A DNA stretch of 64,000 nucleotides from Cryptomeria japonica (Eukaryota; Streptophyta; Pinopsida; Cupressales; Cupressaceae). Below are positions 10,880 to 24,190 of the stretch, piece after piece. The DNA lies in NCBI RefSeq assembly GCF_030272615.1, contig NC_081409.1:203113949-203177948 (forward strand), given 5' to 3'. The notes below the pieces were generated by a model. The model was not told the DNA's origin and made no database searches. It saw only the letters and a program-made list of their open reading frames with translations. The first letter of the stretch is position 1; each line of letters begins with the position of its first letter. Both the position numbers and the translations under genes were made by a program.

Positions 10880-12492
10880 ATGGGGGAAGAAGAGTTCACT
10901 GAGGATCTCATCCAACAATGCCAACAAAGTGCCACCTTCCAAAAACTCATGGAAAGGCTTATAGAATCAAATAAACAAAAATAACTCCTCATGCTAAATA
11001 ATAAAGGAGTCAAGATTCTCGAGAATTTTGATAGGGAAAATTCAAGGAACACCAATGAAAGAATCCCAAGAACAAGGGAAAGGACCTACACATTCAATAC
11101 TCAGAATCAAGAGCACTTGGGAGGAGATGACACCCATGACCAAGACAACACCCGCGATTGAGATGATATCTATAATTACGACAACATTAGTGAACAAGGG
11201 GATGCCAATCATCAAAGGTTCAATAAAGGAAATGTTCCCTTAACCAAAATCACACAACAACTCCAAGCACTTCAACAATAGATGCAAGATATGCAACAAG
11301 GGTCCATGAGAAGGTACTCTTTGGAGCACATTTGTCCTTATCCTTTTGATAGAAGATTAAACATGGTTCCCTTTCCACCAAACTTGAATATACCAAAGTA
11401 TGACAAATACAATGGTAAGAGTGATCCTAGTGATCACGTCAGGGAATTTTGCACTATGAGCTTAAAGTTTGCCCATAATGACACTTACATGATGAGGCTA
11501 TTCCCAAGAAGTTTGGGAGGACAAACAATGTAGTGGCTTTCAAAACTCACAACTCCTATCAAGTCATTTGATGAGTTAGTGAACAAATTCATTTCACAAT
11601 ACTCTTATAATATCCAACACGAGGTCACCATGCTTGACATATGCAATACAAAACAAAAGAACAATGAAACTTTCATGGTGTTCTTACAAAGATAGAGGTG
11701 CATGGTCTCGAGGTACCCACGTGATGTGCTTGAAAAGGAGAAAATGGAAATTTTTATAGACAATTTGAATGACGAAATGAGTTATCAACTCAAAATACAA
11801 GGTCTACTTAGTTTCTAAATGTTAATCAAGAATGAAATTCAAGTAGAGGAAGCCTCAATAAAAAAGGGAACCTTAAAATTCTCTAAGGAAGGTGCTAGTT
11901 CATCAAACAACAACACATATAACAATCAATACAACAACAACTCAGACAAGTCCAAGTTTTAGACTAGGAACAAGAATATTGTTAATGATGGCGTGGTTGA
12001 TGCCAATAACATAAAATCCAAGCAACTAGTGCTAAATTTATCAGGTAGTACACCACCCAACAACAATCAAAGAAATATCAATCAAGGCACTAACAACTAT
12101 TAGCGTACTACTTATCAAGGAAACAACAATAGCTAAGGGAATAACAACAATTGAGGGAACAACAACAATCAAGGGAGTAACACCAACACTCCACCTCCCT
12201 AATATCGAAGAACATTCACACCATTGGGACAAACTCTAGAATCTGCATTTTGAGAGCTCTTGGCAAACAAACTCATCACATTGTCAAACATAGGAAATTT
12301 TGAACCCCAAGTCAAACCACCATAGTGGAATGACTCACACTATTGTGACTATCATCGAAATAAGGGGTATCGCACAAATGATTGCCTAAGGTTTAAAAAC
12401 CTAGTTCAAGACATGCTGGACAAGGGTGATATAACGATCGATGGTCATAAGACCAATGGTGATCACGAGGCATTAAAAAAATCCCCTTCCTA
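10880..12492 (+). pseudogene. Gypsy (Tat) gag, disrupted
   Basis: The reading frame from the ATG at 10880 (MGEEEFTEDLIQQCQQS) stays in register through the capsid-like part, with motifs PKYDKYNGKSDPSDHVREFC (about 11391-11450) and FISQYSYNIQ. It reaches a zinc-knuckle-like YCDYHRNKGYRTNDCLRFK near 12341. Stops occur near 10981, 11278, 11531, 11693, 11816 and 11960, and repeatedly in an Asn-rich tract at 12050-12200. The knuckle has the Tat form C-X2-H/Y...C rather than a strict CCHC. Its role in the family is virion assembly; this copy cannot make a full protein. Confidence 0.75.
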
Positions 12493-12633
12493 ATTATGAA
12501 AAGGGAGGAGCAACAACATCCAACAAGAATAAAGGAGCCCACATAAACCACATCCATGACAATGTCATTAATCACATATCAACATATGACAACCAAGTGA
12601 ATGTCATAAAAAATCAAGGATAAATAAGAACAT

Positions 12634-13340
12634 GTGCCGATGAATGTGACAACAAGGGCACAAAAATATGTCTTGAAGGGGAGCACATCTAAAGAAACAA
12701 CTCTTTCTAAGACTCAATACAACTTGGTAGACGAATTAAAAAACAAACCTACCCAAATGCCGATATTAGAGTTGCTCAAAATCTCACCAACACATAAGGA
12801 CATTTTGGAACAAGCTCTTACATATACTACAGTTCCAAACAACCTGGACATCAATCGATTCCAAGCCATGGTGGCACATATGACGGTGCCTCATAACCTA
12901 TCTTTTTAAAAGCATGATGATGTCTCTTTGAGTCATCCACACAACACCCCACTCCATTTCGAGGTTCTCATCTACAAACACTAGGTAAAACGTGTGCTAA
13001 TAGATGGAGAAGCTAGCCTAAATATATGTACCTTAAAACTTATCTATGCATTGGTCTTCTCAGAGAAAGTTATTGATCCCAAAAATAAAATCACTATCAA
13101 GGCATACGATGATGAAGAAAGGTCGTCAGAAGGAATAATGGTGCTACCCATTTAGGTAGGACTTGTGCAGAAGGACACAATTTGCCAAGTCCTAGACATA
13201 GAATTGACATATAACATAATCTTGGGTCATCCTTGGATCCATGAAATGCAAGCGATACCTTTCACATATCATCAATGTATGAAGTTCCCCTACAATGGAT
13301 AGGAGATCTCAATATCAGAAAACACCAACCCCTTTTAGTA
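12634..13340 (+). pseudogene. Aspartic protease region of the Tat element
   Basis: The pre-protease linker MPMNVTTRAQKYVLKG... is open at 12634-12909. The same frame then shows VLIDGEASLNIC near 12997, where the active-site D-G-G/A is now D-G-E, and [13 protein letters not shown] near 13210, the conserved ILG core. Stops lie near 12984, 13155 and 13302. The frame differs by one base from that of gag, so a frame change falls between about 12450 and 12634. Altered residues next to the catalytic Asp suggest loss of activity. Confidence 0.7.
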
Positions 13341-13668
13341 TTGCAACACTATAAAGGAAGCTCAAAATGTTCTAGTACCACATAACAGGGAGGCCCAAGT
13401 TGCCTCATCATCCAATAAACAAGAAAAATTGTTCATAGACTTTGAAACGAAGATGAAAATAAAAGACCAAGTCATGAGGGAATACTCTTTTGAATCCCTA
13501 TGTATGTCACAATTACCCATATCGTCAAAGGCACAAAAAAGAACAACCCATCAAAAAGTTTGATGGAAAATTTATCCAAGTAGGAACACTCACAGAATCA
13601 AAAGACAAGGATATCCTCAACTAGCTATACAAAGATGAGGAAGAAACAAGAGTAACTACTCTAGAAGT

Positions 13669-13860
13669 TGCCATCCCCACATAGCAATATGGTAATGGAT
13701 TTAGAATTATGCAACATATGGGATATCAAGGAAAGGGTCCTATTGGTAAGCGTCAAGAAGGCATCACATAACCAATTCAACCCCATTCACAACTTACCAA
13801 AGATAAATCTGGACTTGGGTATGAACATCATATTCAACCATTGCAAAAACAAGATCATCA
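13669..13860 (+). pseudogene. G-patch domain remnant in the Tat polyprotein
   Basis: One frame from 13669 reads MQHMGYQGKGPIGKRQEGI followed about 20 residues later by KSGLGYEHH. The spacing of Gly residues and the terminal GLGY fit a G-patch, a nucleic-acid-binding motif known after the protease in some retroelements. A stop at 13681 and another at 13789 interrupt it. The ORF at 13668-13889 in an adjacent frame is a shadow. Confidence 0.55.
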
Positions 13861-14001
13861 TCAAAAACCCCCAAGGAGAAGAAATGTAACACATAACAAG
13901 GAATCATGGAAAGAAGTGATACATCAAACAACTAAAAGGACAAACAAAGAACAAAAAGATGAAGGATATGAGAAATGACAAGAGGAACTTTCTATTCAAA
14001 G

Positions 14002-14113
14002 AGAGGAGGCTTCCTATAAACAAATACATCATGTGCAAGAAATTACATAACCTGATCAGAGGAGGCTTCCTATAAACAAATACATCATGTGCAAGAAATT
14101 ACATAACCTGATC
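14002..14113 (+). repeat. Exact 56-bp tandem duplication
   Basis: Bases 14002-14057 (AGAGGAGGCTTCC...CTGATC) are repeated without change at 14058-14113. It lies in the variable linker between protease and RT and shifts the reading frame. Confidence 0.95.
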
Positions 14114-15129
14114 AAGCCAATACAAAATTAGTAATAGAAGGACCAATTAGAGCACAAAGAGAGGACAAATATAAGCAAAAACAATAAGAACTTGCCAATC
14201 AAAGGTAGGAGTCTATTTATGAAAAAATACAAAGACTACAAGCAAGCACAGAACCTGAATCAACACAAGCCACACAACTTGTATCAATTATCAATGAACT
14301 CTTCTCAGCATACAATACTCCTGTCAGATATAGTGATGTAGTCTTAGAAAGTGTGTCTGAGACAGACTCAAATGAATATGAATGAGATACTTGCTCTGAT
14401 GTCACTAAAGACATTAAGATAGATACAATCCACACATATACACCCATACCCTATGATGGACAAGGTTAGAGGGCTAGGCCAGTTGAAGTTGGATCACAAC
14501 ATATCGATGATTCTAGTGAGGATGATCAAGTTCCAAGTGAAATAGATTCTGAAGAGGGTATCATCATAGAATTTGGCCTCACTAATGCTAATTTTGACAA
14601 TGTATCCATCATGACCCTCACTATTGTAGACCTTAGCCCACTAGATGATCCCTTACCCTCATCCATCCTGAACTTATACACCGGGAACAACCAGAACACA
14701 TTGATATACCAACCTTTCAAAATGATAACACCATTGCCCAATACTTATGCTTAGTCAACCCAAAAATATGCTCTACCAATGAACCCCATGACGATGTCTA
14801 CAATCAGGGGAGTGCTAAGTCTCTTAGTCACAAAATGAACAAAAGACAAAATTGATCTAATGGTGAAAACCATTTAATGGCAGTATTAGATCATAAAAAA
14901 GTAAAAACAAATGGTGTATTTGATGGTGAAAACCACTTCGAGTCACCTGAGGATGAGAGAATTGATACTCTTTCTGAACATTATCAAGAAAGATCACCAA
15001 TTTTGATTTAGCCAACTCAATCAAATCAATATCGGTACTGAAGCAACAACAAGAACCATACATCTGGCAAAATCACTAATAGAACAAGAAAGACCTGACT
15101 ACATCAAATTCTTCAAGGAAAAGAAAATT

Positions 15130-16459
15130 TAATTTGCTTGGTCTTACATAGATATGTCAGGAGTTGATCCAAACCTTATTATGCATCACTTATCAATCGC
15201 TCCAGGAGCTAAGCCCGTTAAACAAAAAATCAGTAAGATGAATCCACATGTGGCATTTCTAGTCAAAGATAAACTAAAGAAACTACTAGATATTGGTTTT
15301 ATTCGACCAATCGACTATGTAGAATAGATTTCCAACATTGTACTAGTCTCCAAGTCAGACAAAAGCATCTAAATCTGTATCGACTTTAGGGACCTCAACA
15401 AGGCTTGTCTGAAAGATGACTTTCCTCTACCAAGCATCGATACAATTGTGGATCTCATGACAGAGCACGTGATGCTATCACTCATTGATGGTTTCTCAGG
15501 TTACAACCAAATAAAGATATCTCCAGAGGATCAGGATAAAATGACATTCACATGTCCATGGGGTACATATTGCTGGAATGTCATGCCTTTTAGTTTAAAA
15601 AATGCTGGTGTGACCTATCAAAGAGCAATGACAACAATCTTCCATGACATGATGCATACTTTTATGGAGGATTATGTAGATGAATTGCTAGCCAAATCAT
15701 TCATAAGAGAGGGACACTTGAAAATTCTTGATAAGATCTTTCAAAGACGGGAGCAATTCAATGTCATATTAAACCCTAAAAAGTGTGTTTTTGGGGTCAC
15801 ATCCAGAAAACTCTTGGTCTACGTTGTATCTAAAAAAGGGAATTGAGGTGGATCCTGCAAAGGTTCAAGCTATCATGGAAATGTCACCTCCAAGGAACAT
15901 TAGTCAACTACGATCTCTTCAAGGCAAGCTACGATATATCAAAAGGTTCATTTCTCAACTGGCAGACAATGTCTCCTATTCAACCATCTACTTCATAAAA
16001 ATGTACCTTTCAGATGGGAGGACAAGTGTGCAGAATCATTCCATCAGCTCAAGCAATATCTCATGAATCCACCTATTTTGGTGCCACCAATAGTGGGAAA
16101 GCCACTCATTCTCTACATATCAACAACAAAAGTGTCACTAGGGGCATTACTAGCACAAGAAGACTCAACAGGAAAGGAAATAGTCATTTATTACATTAGC
16201 AAGACGTTGAATGGCTACAAACTCAATTACACATTTATAGAGAAAGGCTTGTTTAATTGTGGTATTTGGTTCCCAAAATTTGCGACACTATATGTTAGCT
16301 CATACTATCAAGCTAGTGGCAAAGATTGACCCATTAAAAAACCTACTTAGCAAAGCTGCTCTCACAGGGAAGTTAGCTAAATGGGTCGTGATCCTAAGTG
16401 AGTTTGACATTCAGTACAAAGAATAGAGGGCTATCAAAGGACAAGCAATAGCAGATCAA
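15130..16459 (+). pseudogene. Reverse transcriptase and first RNase H of the Tat element
   Basis: RT motifs run in order. FIRPIDYVE and VSKSD are followed by DFRDLNKAC near 15381, LIDGFSGYNQIKISPEDQDK near 15484 and PFSLKNAGVTYQRAM near 15589. The active-site box reads YVDE instead of YVDD near 15675. The frame changes at about 15785 (VDPAKVQAIMEMSPPRNISQLRSLQGKL) and again near 16063 (PPILVPPIVGKPLILYISTT), where the connection and RNase H begin. RNase H shows YYISKTLNGYKLNY near 16191. Stops and frameshifts, plus the YVDE change, make it non-functional. Confidence 0.85.
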
Positions 16460-16790
16460 TTGGTAGAAGCACCACTACCCGACAAGCACCCACTACATGT
16501 GGAATTTCCAGATATAAATGTGCTCATTGTTACACCAAAGCAATGGATCTTATATTTTGATGGATCCTATACACAACATGGATTAGGTGCTGACATCTTG
16601 TTTGTCACTCTAGAAGGACACATGATTTTGAGATCCTACAGGTTGATGTTCCCATGCACCAATAATATCGCTGAGTATGAAGCTCTAATGATAGGTAGTA
16701 AAGTAGCCATGGAGTGGAAAATCACAGAATTGAAAGTCTATGGGGACTCTCAATTAGTTATCAATTAGATCAATGATGACTATTAGATGA
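16460..16790 (+). pseudogene. Second (archaeal-type) RNase H of the Tat element
   Basis: The open frame at 16460-16768 contains WILYFDGSYTQHGLGADILF (usual FDGS start, catalytic Asp), NNIAEYEALMIGSKVA (catalytic Glu in AEYEAL) and ELKVYGDSQLVIN (catalytic Asp in GDSQL). This is the aRNH module found in Tat/Ogre elements, lying after the gypsy RNase H. The order RT-RH-aRNH-INT places this element in Tat. The frame ends at a stop at 16766. Confidence 0.85.
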
Positions 16791-16809
16791 AGGACGATAA
16801 GTTGATGCA

Positions 16810-18201
16810 ATGGCCACCATTTCCTCACTCCTACAAATTGTAGACAAACAAAATCGTTATGAATTCCTAGTGGAGCAATTATTTTCCCCCGCCTATAACA
16901 ACTCAAAATCCCAACTCATTTGTACCCTAGATGATTTTGATTCCCCCCTATATAGGAATATCTATTCCTACCTCAAAGACAATACCCTTCCACTAGACCT
17001 ATCTTTTAACAAAAAATGAAGCTTTATACGACAAGTCGCCTGCTATACCCTAACCACTGACACACTTTATCACCGAGGTCTCGATGGTACTCTTCTTCGA
17101 TGTCTTAATCGTAACGAATCTGAAATCACCTTACATGAACTTCACAAAGGTATTTGTGGCACACATTCAAGTGGTCCTACTCTCACCAAAAAACTTCTAA
17201 GGATGGGATATTATTGGTCGACCATGGAAAAAGAATCATATCAGTTTGCTAGGGAATGCCCCAAGTGCCAAATTCATGGCAATCTCATACATGCACTAGC
17301 ACAAGAGCTACAACCATTCACCACATCATGTCCTTTCTGCCAATGGAGACTTGGCCTCATAGGAAAGATTAATCCTTCCTTATCAAATGGACACAAGTTT
17401 ATCATCGCAGCCATTGAGTACTTCACAAAGTGGATAGAGGTCATCCCGTTGACTACAGTTACCAGCAAGCAGATAGCTTCCTTCATTTTGAACTACCTCA
17501 TCTATCATATGACATTCCTAGTTCTATTATCATAAATAATGGATGAAATTTCAAGAATCAAGATGTACAAGAAATTTGTGAGCGATTCCATATCCGACAT
17601 CACTTTTCAACACCATATTATCCACAAGGGAATGGCCAAGCAGAGGCCTCAAACAAAACAATCCTGAAGATCCTCAAGAAGACAATGAATGATGTTGGTA
17701 AAGATTGGCATGCCCAGCTTAATCCTGCACTTTGGGCATACAGAACAAGTATTCACACACTCACATGAGCTACACCATACTCATTGGTGTATGGATAAAA
17801 AACTATCCTACCTATTGAGGTAGAAATTCCATCAATCAGGGTATCATTGAAAGGCCTCATTCCAGATGAAGAGTATAGAGTCAATAGATTGCAAAAGCTA
17901 GAGCTGCTAGACAAACGCCGATAACATGCCTTTGGTCATCTCAAGGCATATCAACAACGAATGTGCCGAAGCTACAATCACAAGGTCATACCAAGGTCAT
18001 TCAAAATTGGTGATCTAGTCCTAAAAGAAAATCCCCGAAATCAACAAGATCGGGAAAAGAAGGGGAAATTTGAACCTAATTGGTTGGGACCCTTTGTCAT
18101 CATATCAACTTATGGATCGGGGGCATATTAGTTATCAACTTCAAAAGGGGACATGTTTGATGAGCCAACCGACAACATCCATCTAAAGAAATTCTACACT
18201 T
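16810..18201 (+). pseudogene. Integrase of the Tat element, disrupted
   Basis: A zinc-binding region is visible around 17080-17265 (LYHRGLDGTLLRC, ELHKGICGTH, ECPKCQIHG). The core follows with LIGKINPSL...HKFIIAAIEYFTKWIEVIPL near 17350-17445. The first catalytic Asp normally before LIGKI is replaced (context WRLGLIGK). Later pieces read PYYPQGNGQAEASNKTILK near 17611 (Glu present) and DWHAQLNPALWAYRTS near 17703. The C-terminal part has FEPNWLGPFVI near 18069. Stops at about 17533, 17545, 17766 and 17797 break it. Confidence 0.8.
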
Positions 18202-21200
18202 GAGTCGTCCAATGCACAAATCAAGATAAATAGCGAAAAAATCAAAGAATTATCAAAAAATTGTCACTAGGGTGAAAACCTAGTAAACAAGCACCTCGTG
18301 GCATAAAACAAATATTAAAAAATCAAGAAAAATACAAAAAAAATATTAAAAAATCAAGAAAAATACAAAAAATAAAAATAAAAATAAAAAAGTGCAATAA
18401 AAACACCAGACCAAACACGTAGTAAGACAATAAGGATTAGAACAACCAACAGTGAACATAGAAACATGAGAGCGCAACCATCAAGGACTTGAATTGATTT
18501 CAACTGAACAAAAGATCTATTTGCAAGATTTTTTATTTGACAAGAATACACTTCAGATAGCATACATGCTTACTTATGGTTATTAATTTTTTTTTATCAT
18601 ATCTCATAAGCAACTCAAGGATGTCTCAACGAATAGAGAAGCAAGGAAGGAATGTGATGTTTTCTTTGTCTGTTGTTTGGGAGTGAAGCCTTCTACTATG
18701 AAAATTTGTCTTACAACGTGATCTGACAACATATCACTAAGGACATTTCGGATTTGTATTGGACTAAGGTTAACTCTTGTCCATTTTACGCAAGAAACAC
18801 TTAGGTCATCTTGGTTCAATTATACATCGACACTTGTGTCGTCTTGTAATATCAACATCCATGTAAGTTATACTCAAGTCATTATGGTTCAATTATACCA
18901 TGATGTTTGTATCAACTTTCAACAAATCCAGGCTCAATGATGAAAAAAAAGGGAAGCACTGGAAATTTGATCAAAACAGATGGCAACATTGAGAATGAGA
19001 ATGCATATTAAGCTTTGCATTAGCTAGATTATCATTATCATTTTAATTTGCATTTAGTTGCATCTTCATGTGTATTATCATTTTAATGTGCATTTAGTTA
19101 CATTATCATGTTAAGGTTGCATTTAAAATTACATTATCACTACCATTTTCATATCATGTTAAGGTTGCATTTAGGTGCATTATCATTATCATTATCATAT
19201 CATGTTAAAATTGCATTAGATCACATTTTAATTTCATTATCATGGATCATTAGATTACATTCCCATAGCTCATTTCATGTTCCAATCATATTTAGTTACA
19301 TGCATCATTTTACGAGTGCATTAATTAAGCATTGTATTTAGTTTCATTTTCAGATCATCTCACATTCAAGATACATCTCATTCCATTATCATTATCATTG
19401 TCATTCTCATTTTACATCTCATTTTCAAGATACATCTCATATCAAAGTACATTCACATACATGAACATTACCATATCAAATAAAAAACATACAAAAAGAA
19501 CAAAAACATGTTAAACACATTCATATATTCATCCATGTACATTCATACACTGCATTTAGCAGCACAATAAAATGCATACATTCATTACATTTATAAATCA
19601 TAAACACATCCATTTGTATAATCATCAAAACATCTTAATCATATCACTTGCAAAACATATAGTTAAGCATAATCATCATCAAAACATCTTAAGCATATCA
19701 CCTTCAAAACATATCGATCATAGTGTCATAAAATCACATTATCAGACACATCACATAGGCAATCATCTGCATTATCAAAGCAAAAGTCATATAGATCCAA
19801 CATGTAGAAGCATATCTAGTATCATATCATCATGCACATATGTGACCCATGATGATCCAAAGGAAAATCAAAGATATGAGTCAAAACAAATCATCAATGA
19901 AACAATAAATGTCCAAAGTCCTTGGATATCACATCATATCAAAATCACAGAATCATATCGACATCAAAGAATCATATCGAAATCAAGAATCATATCGAAA
20001 TCAAGAATCATATCAACATCAAAGAATCATATCGAAATCAAGAATCATATCGAAATCAAGAATCATACCAAAATCAAAGTCTCATATCGAGATCAAAGAA
20101 TCATATCGAAATCAAGATTCATATCGAAATCAAGAATCATATCAAAATCAAGAATCATATAGAAATCAAAGTCTCATATCAAAATCAAAGTATCATATCG
20201 AAATCACAATATCATATCGCATCAAGTCTCATATCGAAATCAAGCAACATATCGACATCAAGCATCATATCAAATCAAGTATCATATTGAATCAATTTGA
20301 CCCATATCAAATTAGTTTGACTCATATCGACAAAGTTTGACCCCTATAGACAAAGTTTGACCCATATCGACAAGTGTGACCCATATCGACAAGTGTGACC
20401 CATATCGAATCAGTTTGACCCATATCGAATCAATTTGACTCATATCAACAAATTTTGACCCATACTGAATCAGTTTGACCCATATCAAATCAATTTGACC
20501 CATATTGACAATCCGTTTGACTCATACCAACTATTGAACCATATTGAGACTTGACTCATATCGATAATCAAGATCCATACCAACTTGACCTATATCAAAT
20601 TTGAACCATATCGACATTTGCCCCATATCCAACAATGACTTATACTGACCCTAGACTGCCTTTTCGACATCTCGCATCTCAACAAACATAATCAACACAT
20701 ATCAACACATCAACAAGGTGCAAAACATCATAACGAACCCAAAAATCTAATTTCTACACGCACAACTGAGGTGGAAATGGGTCCTTGAGGGTTTATATAG
20801 TCCATGTTGATGCAGGCGACTGTGGTACCTCGGTGGACGTGTGGGGCATGTACGCACTATGCCCACCTAGTCTCTTCATCATTTTTCACTATTATTTTTA
20901 ATAAAATTTATCGACTGATAAAAATTGAAAAATTTAAAAAATCAAAAAATTTAAATATCGAAAAATTCAAAATCATCCTACATCGCAACATTGCACCGAA
21001 AATCATAATTTTTCTCAATTTATCTCCTGAGAGGGCATATCGACATCAATTCCATATCGACATCAGTTTTGTCATCAAATCTCATATCGAATCAATTCTT
21101 CATATCTAAGGCTTCGTATCGACAATTTTGACAACATCACCATATCAAGAATTTTGGTGACATATCGAGCGTTTTTCTTTGAATTAACATGTGGTCACAT

Positions 21201-21208
21201 GTCACTTC
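18202..21208 (+). other. Long 3' untranslated region of the Tat element
   Basis: No gene is seen between integrase and the polypurine tract. From 19020 to 19450 there are CATTATCATT and GCATTTAGTT(G/A)CAT repeats, and from 19940 to 20640 a minisatellite (listed separately). Short ORFs here encode only repeat peptides such as ESYRNQ and are not genes. Long tandem-repeat-rich 3' regions are known for Tat elements. Confidence 0.6.
19940..20640 (+). repeat. Minisatellite, 16-20 bp units with core CATATCGA
   Basis: About twenty units of the form AATCATATCGAAATCAAG run from 19950 to about 20290. They grade into about a dozen units of the form TTTGACCCATATCGAATCAG up to about 20520, then decay. All keep the core CATATCGA, so the second array looks like a variant of the first. 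Confidence 0.85.
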
Positions 21209-22774
21209 AAAGAGGGGCAAAATGTAGACACCTAAAACTTGCACAACTAATTAAATAGACTAAGGTTTAATTAATCATCATTTATTCACCTATTAATTAT
21301 CTACTAAGGTTTAATTAATATCCCTATTCTTCCAATCAACCTATTAATCAAATTAAAGATTTGATTAAAATCCTTTTCTTCTAGCCATTTAATTGAATAA
21401 ATCTTATTTATTTAATTAAAACCCCCTTTTTCCCTTTTAATTGAATTTACATTTGATTAAAAATTCCCCTTTGCATTTAAATAAAGCATTATTTATTTGT
21501 GAATAGTCCCCCCACTTACAAAATCCTACAAATGCAAGTTGCACCCCTTTTGGCTAAAATAAATATTTTATTTTATCTAAAAATGCCCATTTGCCTCCAC
21601 TTGCATTCTCCTAATTACTCATTTTTCATTATCATGCTAATATTCTTCTAGAACCCCTCTAATCCCTCATTAATTAGCCTAAAGTCCTCTAATGATGTCA
21701 CATCCCTAAAATTGGGGGAGTCACTTCTCCAAATTTGGGGAAAGTCTTCAAAATATGTTGAAGACTTAACCTTTTTCAACAAGTTAACTTGTTGAGTCTT
21801 CCAAACTTGTAAGGCCCTTACAAAAGCCTTGAAGGTTATCTACCTTCCAACAAGTTAACCTCCAAAGTCTTCAAAGAGCATTTAATGCCTCCTACAAGAC
21901 ATCATCCTAGCCCATGATGGTTTCCCCTTTGACCATCCTTCAACTTTGCACGAGAGTTTACCTCTTGGAAAATAGCATGCTTCCTTGGATAATAGCATTA
22001 TCCAATAATATCATCCCTTGAGGTTATCCCTAATGATTACTTAGCATCTAATGCTTGTTTAACATCCTCTCAAGCCATCTCAAGGTGACATTTGTCAACT
22101 TGGGATTGGATTGAATTCCCCTCATGGATTGATAACTTTCCATCCTAGCCCTTGTTGAGATTGTTCAATCTCAACCATCCATTTCTCTATTTTTCCTATA
22201 AATAGAGCCCCTTCCTTCACTCTTTGAGATCCATCATCTTGTGCATCAAACTTATAGTCATTTTGCAAGTTATCAAGGAGCTCAATTTGTCATCTTCAAG
22301 CATTTAGTTCATCTTAGTTGCATGATAGTTTAGTTTTCATTATCTTGATAGTATCATGCTAATATTATTTTCATGCTAGCTTAATTCGTAACCATTGTAT
22401 ATCAATTTCATAGCAATATCCATGTTAGTTTAATTAGCACACCTAAGCTTTCAATTTGGAATCAATCTTAGTATCATATCTTGCATTTCATCTTTTCATA
22501 TCACTTGATCATCTAGCTAGGATCTTAGTTGCATTCATTTTGATCTTGGCATATCCTTTAATCCCGTTCTTTTGGTTGACATCTAAAAGATCAAGTGCTC
22601 TTCCAAGTGAGAGCCACCTTGAATCTTCAATATCCTTGGAGATAGAGGAACATGAGACGTGCTTGGGGTTCTTGATTTTGAAGCTAGCTTAGTTTAGTTT
22701 CTATTTTTATTTCTAACATAATATTTCATGGGTGTGTTTGATGTTGTTTGATTCTCTTTTGAAGATTCCACACA
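21209..22774 (+). repeat. Polypurine tract and 3' LTR of the Tat element
   Basis: AAAGAGGGGCAAAA (21209-21222) precedes TGTAGACACC at 21223. The LTR runs 1,552 bp to CCACACA at 22774. TATAAATAGAGCC near 22199 is a plausible TATA box about 1 kb into the LTR. The 3' half matches 6951-7499. Confidence 0.8.
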
Positions 22775-23387
22775 TTTCAGCCACACAATATATTATAATT
22801 TTATTTATACTTTATTCACATAATGAATATATTATATACATGATTTTTGGAGGTTTTTATTTCATATCTCTTGACATCTTTTATATATATTTTTCTAAAG
22901 ATAAATATTCCATTTTTAATATGATGCATTTTATTATATTGAAACTAATTAAAGTGGCAACAAAAATTATATACTTATTTTATTTTTATGTATTATTTTT
23001 TAGAAATAATATATGAATTTTTTAATAATTTTGGGTATAAAAGAATAGGTGGGACTTCTTGTCGCCATTACAAAATGCCCATCAATAGTAATAATTATAC
23101 TTATATGTAGATGGAATAAAAAACAATCATCAACAAAGGTTTCATCAACTTCTCACAATTTGAAGAGATGTAAATTCAACTATTGATTATGGGGAATTCT
23201 AATGATGAGAACTAATGTTGGCATAGATTCTACAACCAATGAAAAAAATGACAATAGTATGGATTTGTTGGCCACAAATGATGATTTGTGGCCATAGTAG
23301 ATAAAATATATTCATTGAAAATGCATATCACACTTAGCATTACAATAAAAGTAGGTAGTACCAATGCACCAAAATAAGGTCAAAATA
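22775..23387. other. AT-rich spacer, no feature recognised
   Basis: This is low-complexity AT-rich sequence. I see no domain, RNA gene or terminal repeat. Confidence 0.5.
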
Positions 23388-24190
23388 GGTAAGTGAACCA
23401 AGATGGGGGACCGGAAGAGGGTCTTAAGATGCCACCTTTCTTTCCGGAAATCAATAAAGTCTGATCTTCAATGAAAAATTAAAGATAGTTACACTCAAAA
23501 TTTGAAAATGCAATAAGAACAAGAGTTGTAGTGCTTTGAATATGCTTTCTACACTACTATTTTTTTAACAAAAAAAATGGTGGAGATTAAGGGTTTCAAA
23601 AAGGAGGGTCGCACAAAGTGGTCCTATTTTTATCAAAAAACATAACATAGCACATTTGTTGTGGCCCCCCTAAAATGTTAAAAAAAAATAGAATTTCAAA
23701 AATCACTCCAATGAGAAATTAGCTAACATCGTGCAATTTATGTCAAATTTTTTGGCTAATTCTTAAATGAATATATGATTTTTTTACTAGTTTTTGAAGT
23801 AGACACGTCCTCGAAAACAAAAATCTAAGCATTCTCCCCCCTCAAAATTTTAAAAACTAATCGGAAATCAAAAATAAAAATTCAATTGGTGTAGAATGGA
23901 GTTCAGTTTCTAAAAAAGTAATTTGTTTCAAAATTTGACAAATGGGTAAAAAACTATATCCAAAATACCACATGTTGGTTTTTGACAAAAAATGGACATA
24001 CTACCAAAAAATTAAAGATGAAAGCCTTAATATAATCAAAATGTGAAAATAAATTATATGGTTAGATAGCTAAGAGAGAGTTTAATGTCATCATGGCATT
24101 TTTAAAAATTTGCATTGAAATACATGCACACCTAATTGAGAACACACCCAAAATGTGTGAATTTTTCACCTTTTAAAAAAACACGTCTTT
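23388..24190 (-). repeat. Dispersed repeat of unknown class, copy 2
   Basis: It begins GGTAAGTGAACCAAGATGGGGG, the reverse of the GTGCACTTACC terminus of copy 1. It shares ATTATATGGTTAGATAGCTAAG (about 24053) with copy 3. It is more diverged than copies 1 and 3, and the right boundary is approximate. Confidence 0.4.

Larger units (their letters stand above)
6951..22774 (+). mobile_element. Degenerate Ty3/gypsy element of the Tat type
   Basis: LTR-related sequences at 6951-7499 and 22240-22774 share long matching stretches such as CTTATAGTCATTTTG and CTTCAAGCATTTAG. Between them, in order, lie a primer-binding site, a long leader, gag, protease, a G-patch segment, RT, RNase H, a second (archaeal-type) RNase H, integrase, a long 3' region with tandem repeats, a polypurine tract and the 3' LTR. 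The second RNase H is diagnostic of the Tat lineage among plant gypsy elements. Many stops and frame changes make the element inactive. The left part of its 5' LTR was lost through the Copia insertion and the dispersed repeat. Confidence 0.85.

Noticed and set aside
19572-20340. Three overlapping ORFs with ESYRNQ-type repeats
   Set aside because: They are translations of the Tat 3' minisatellite in different frames.
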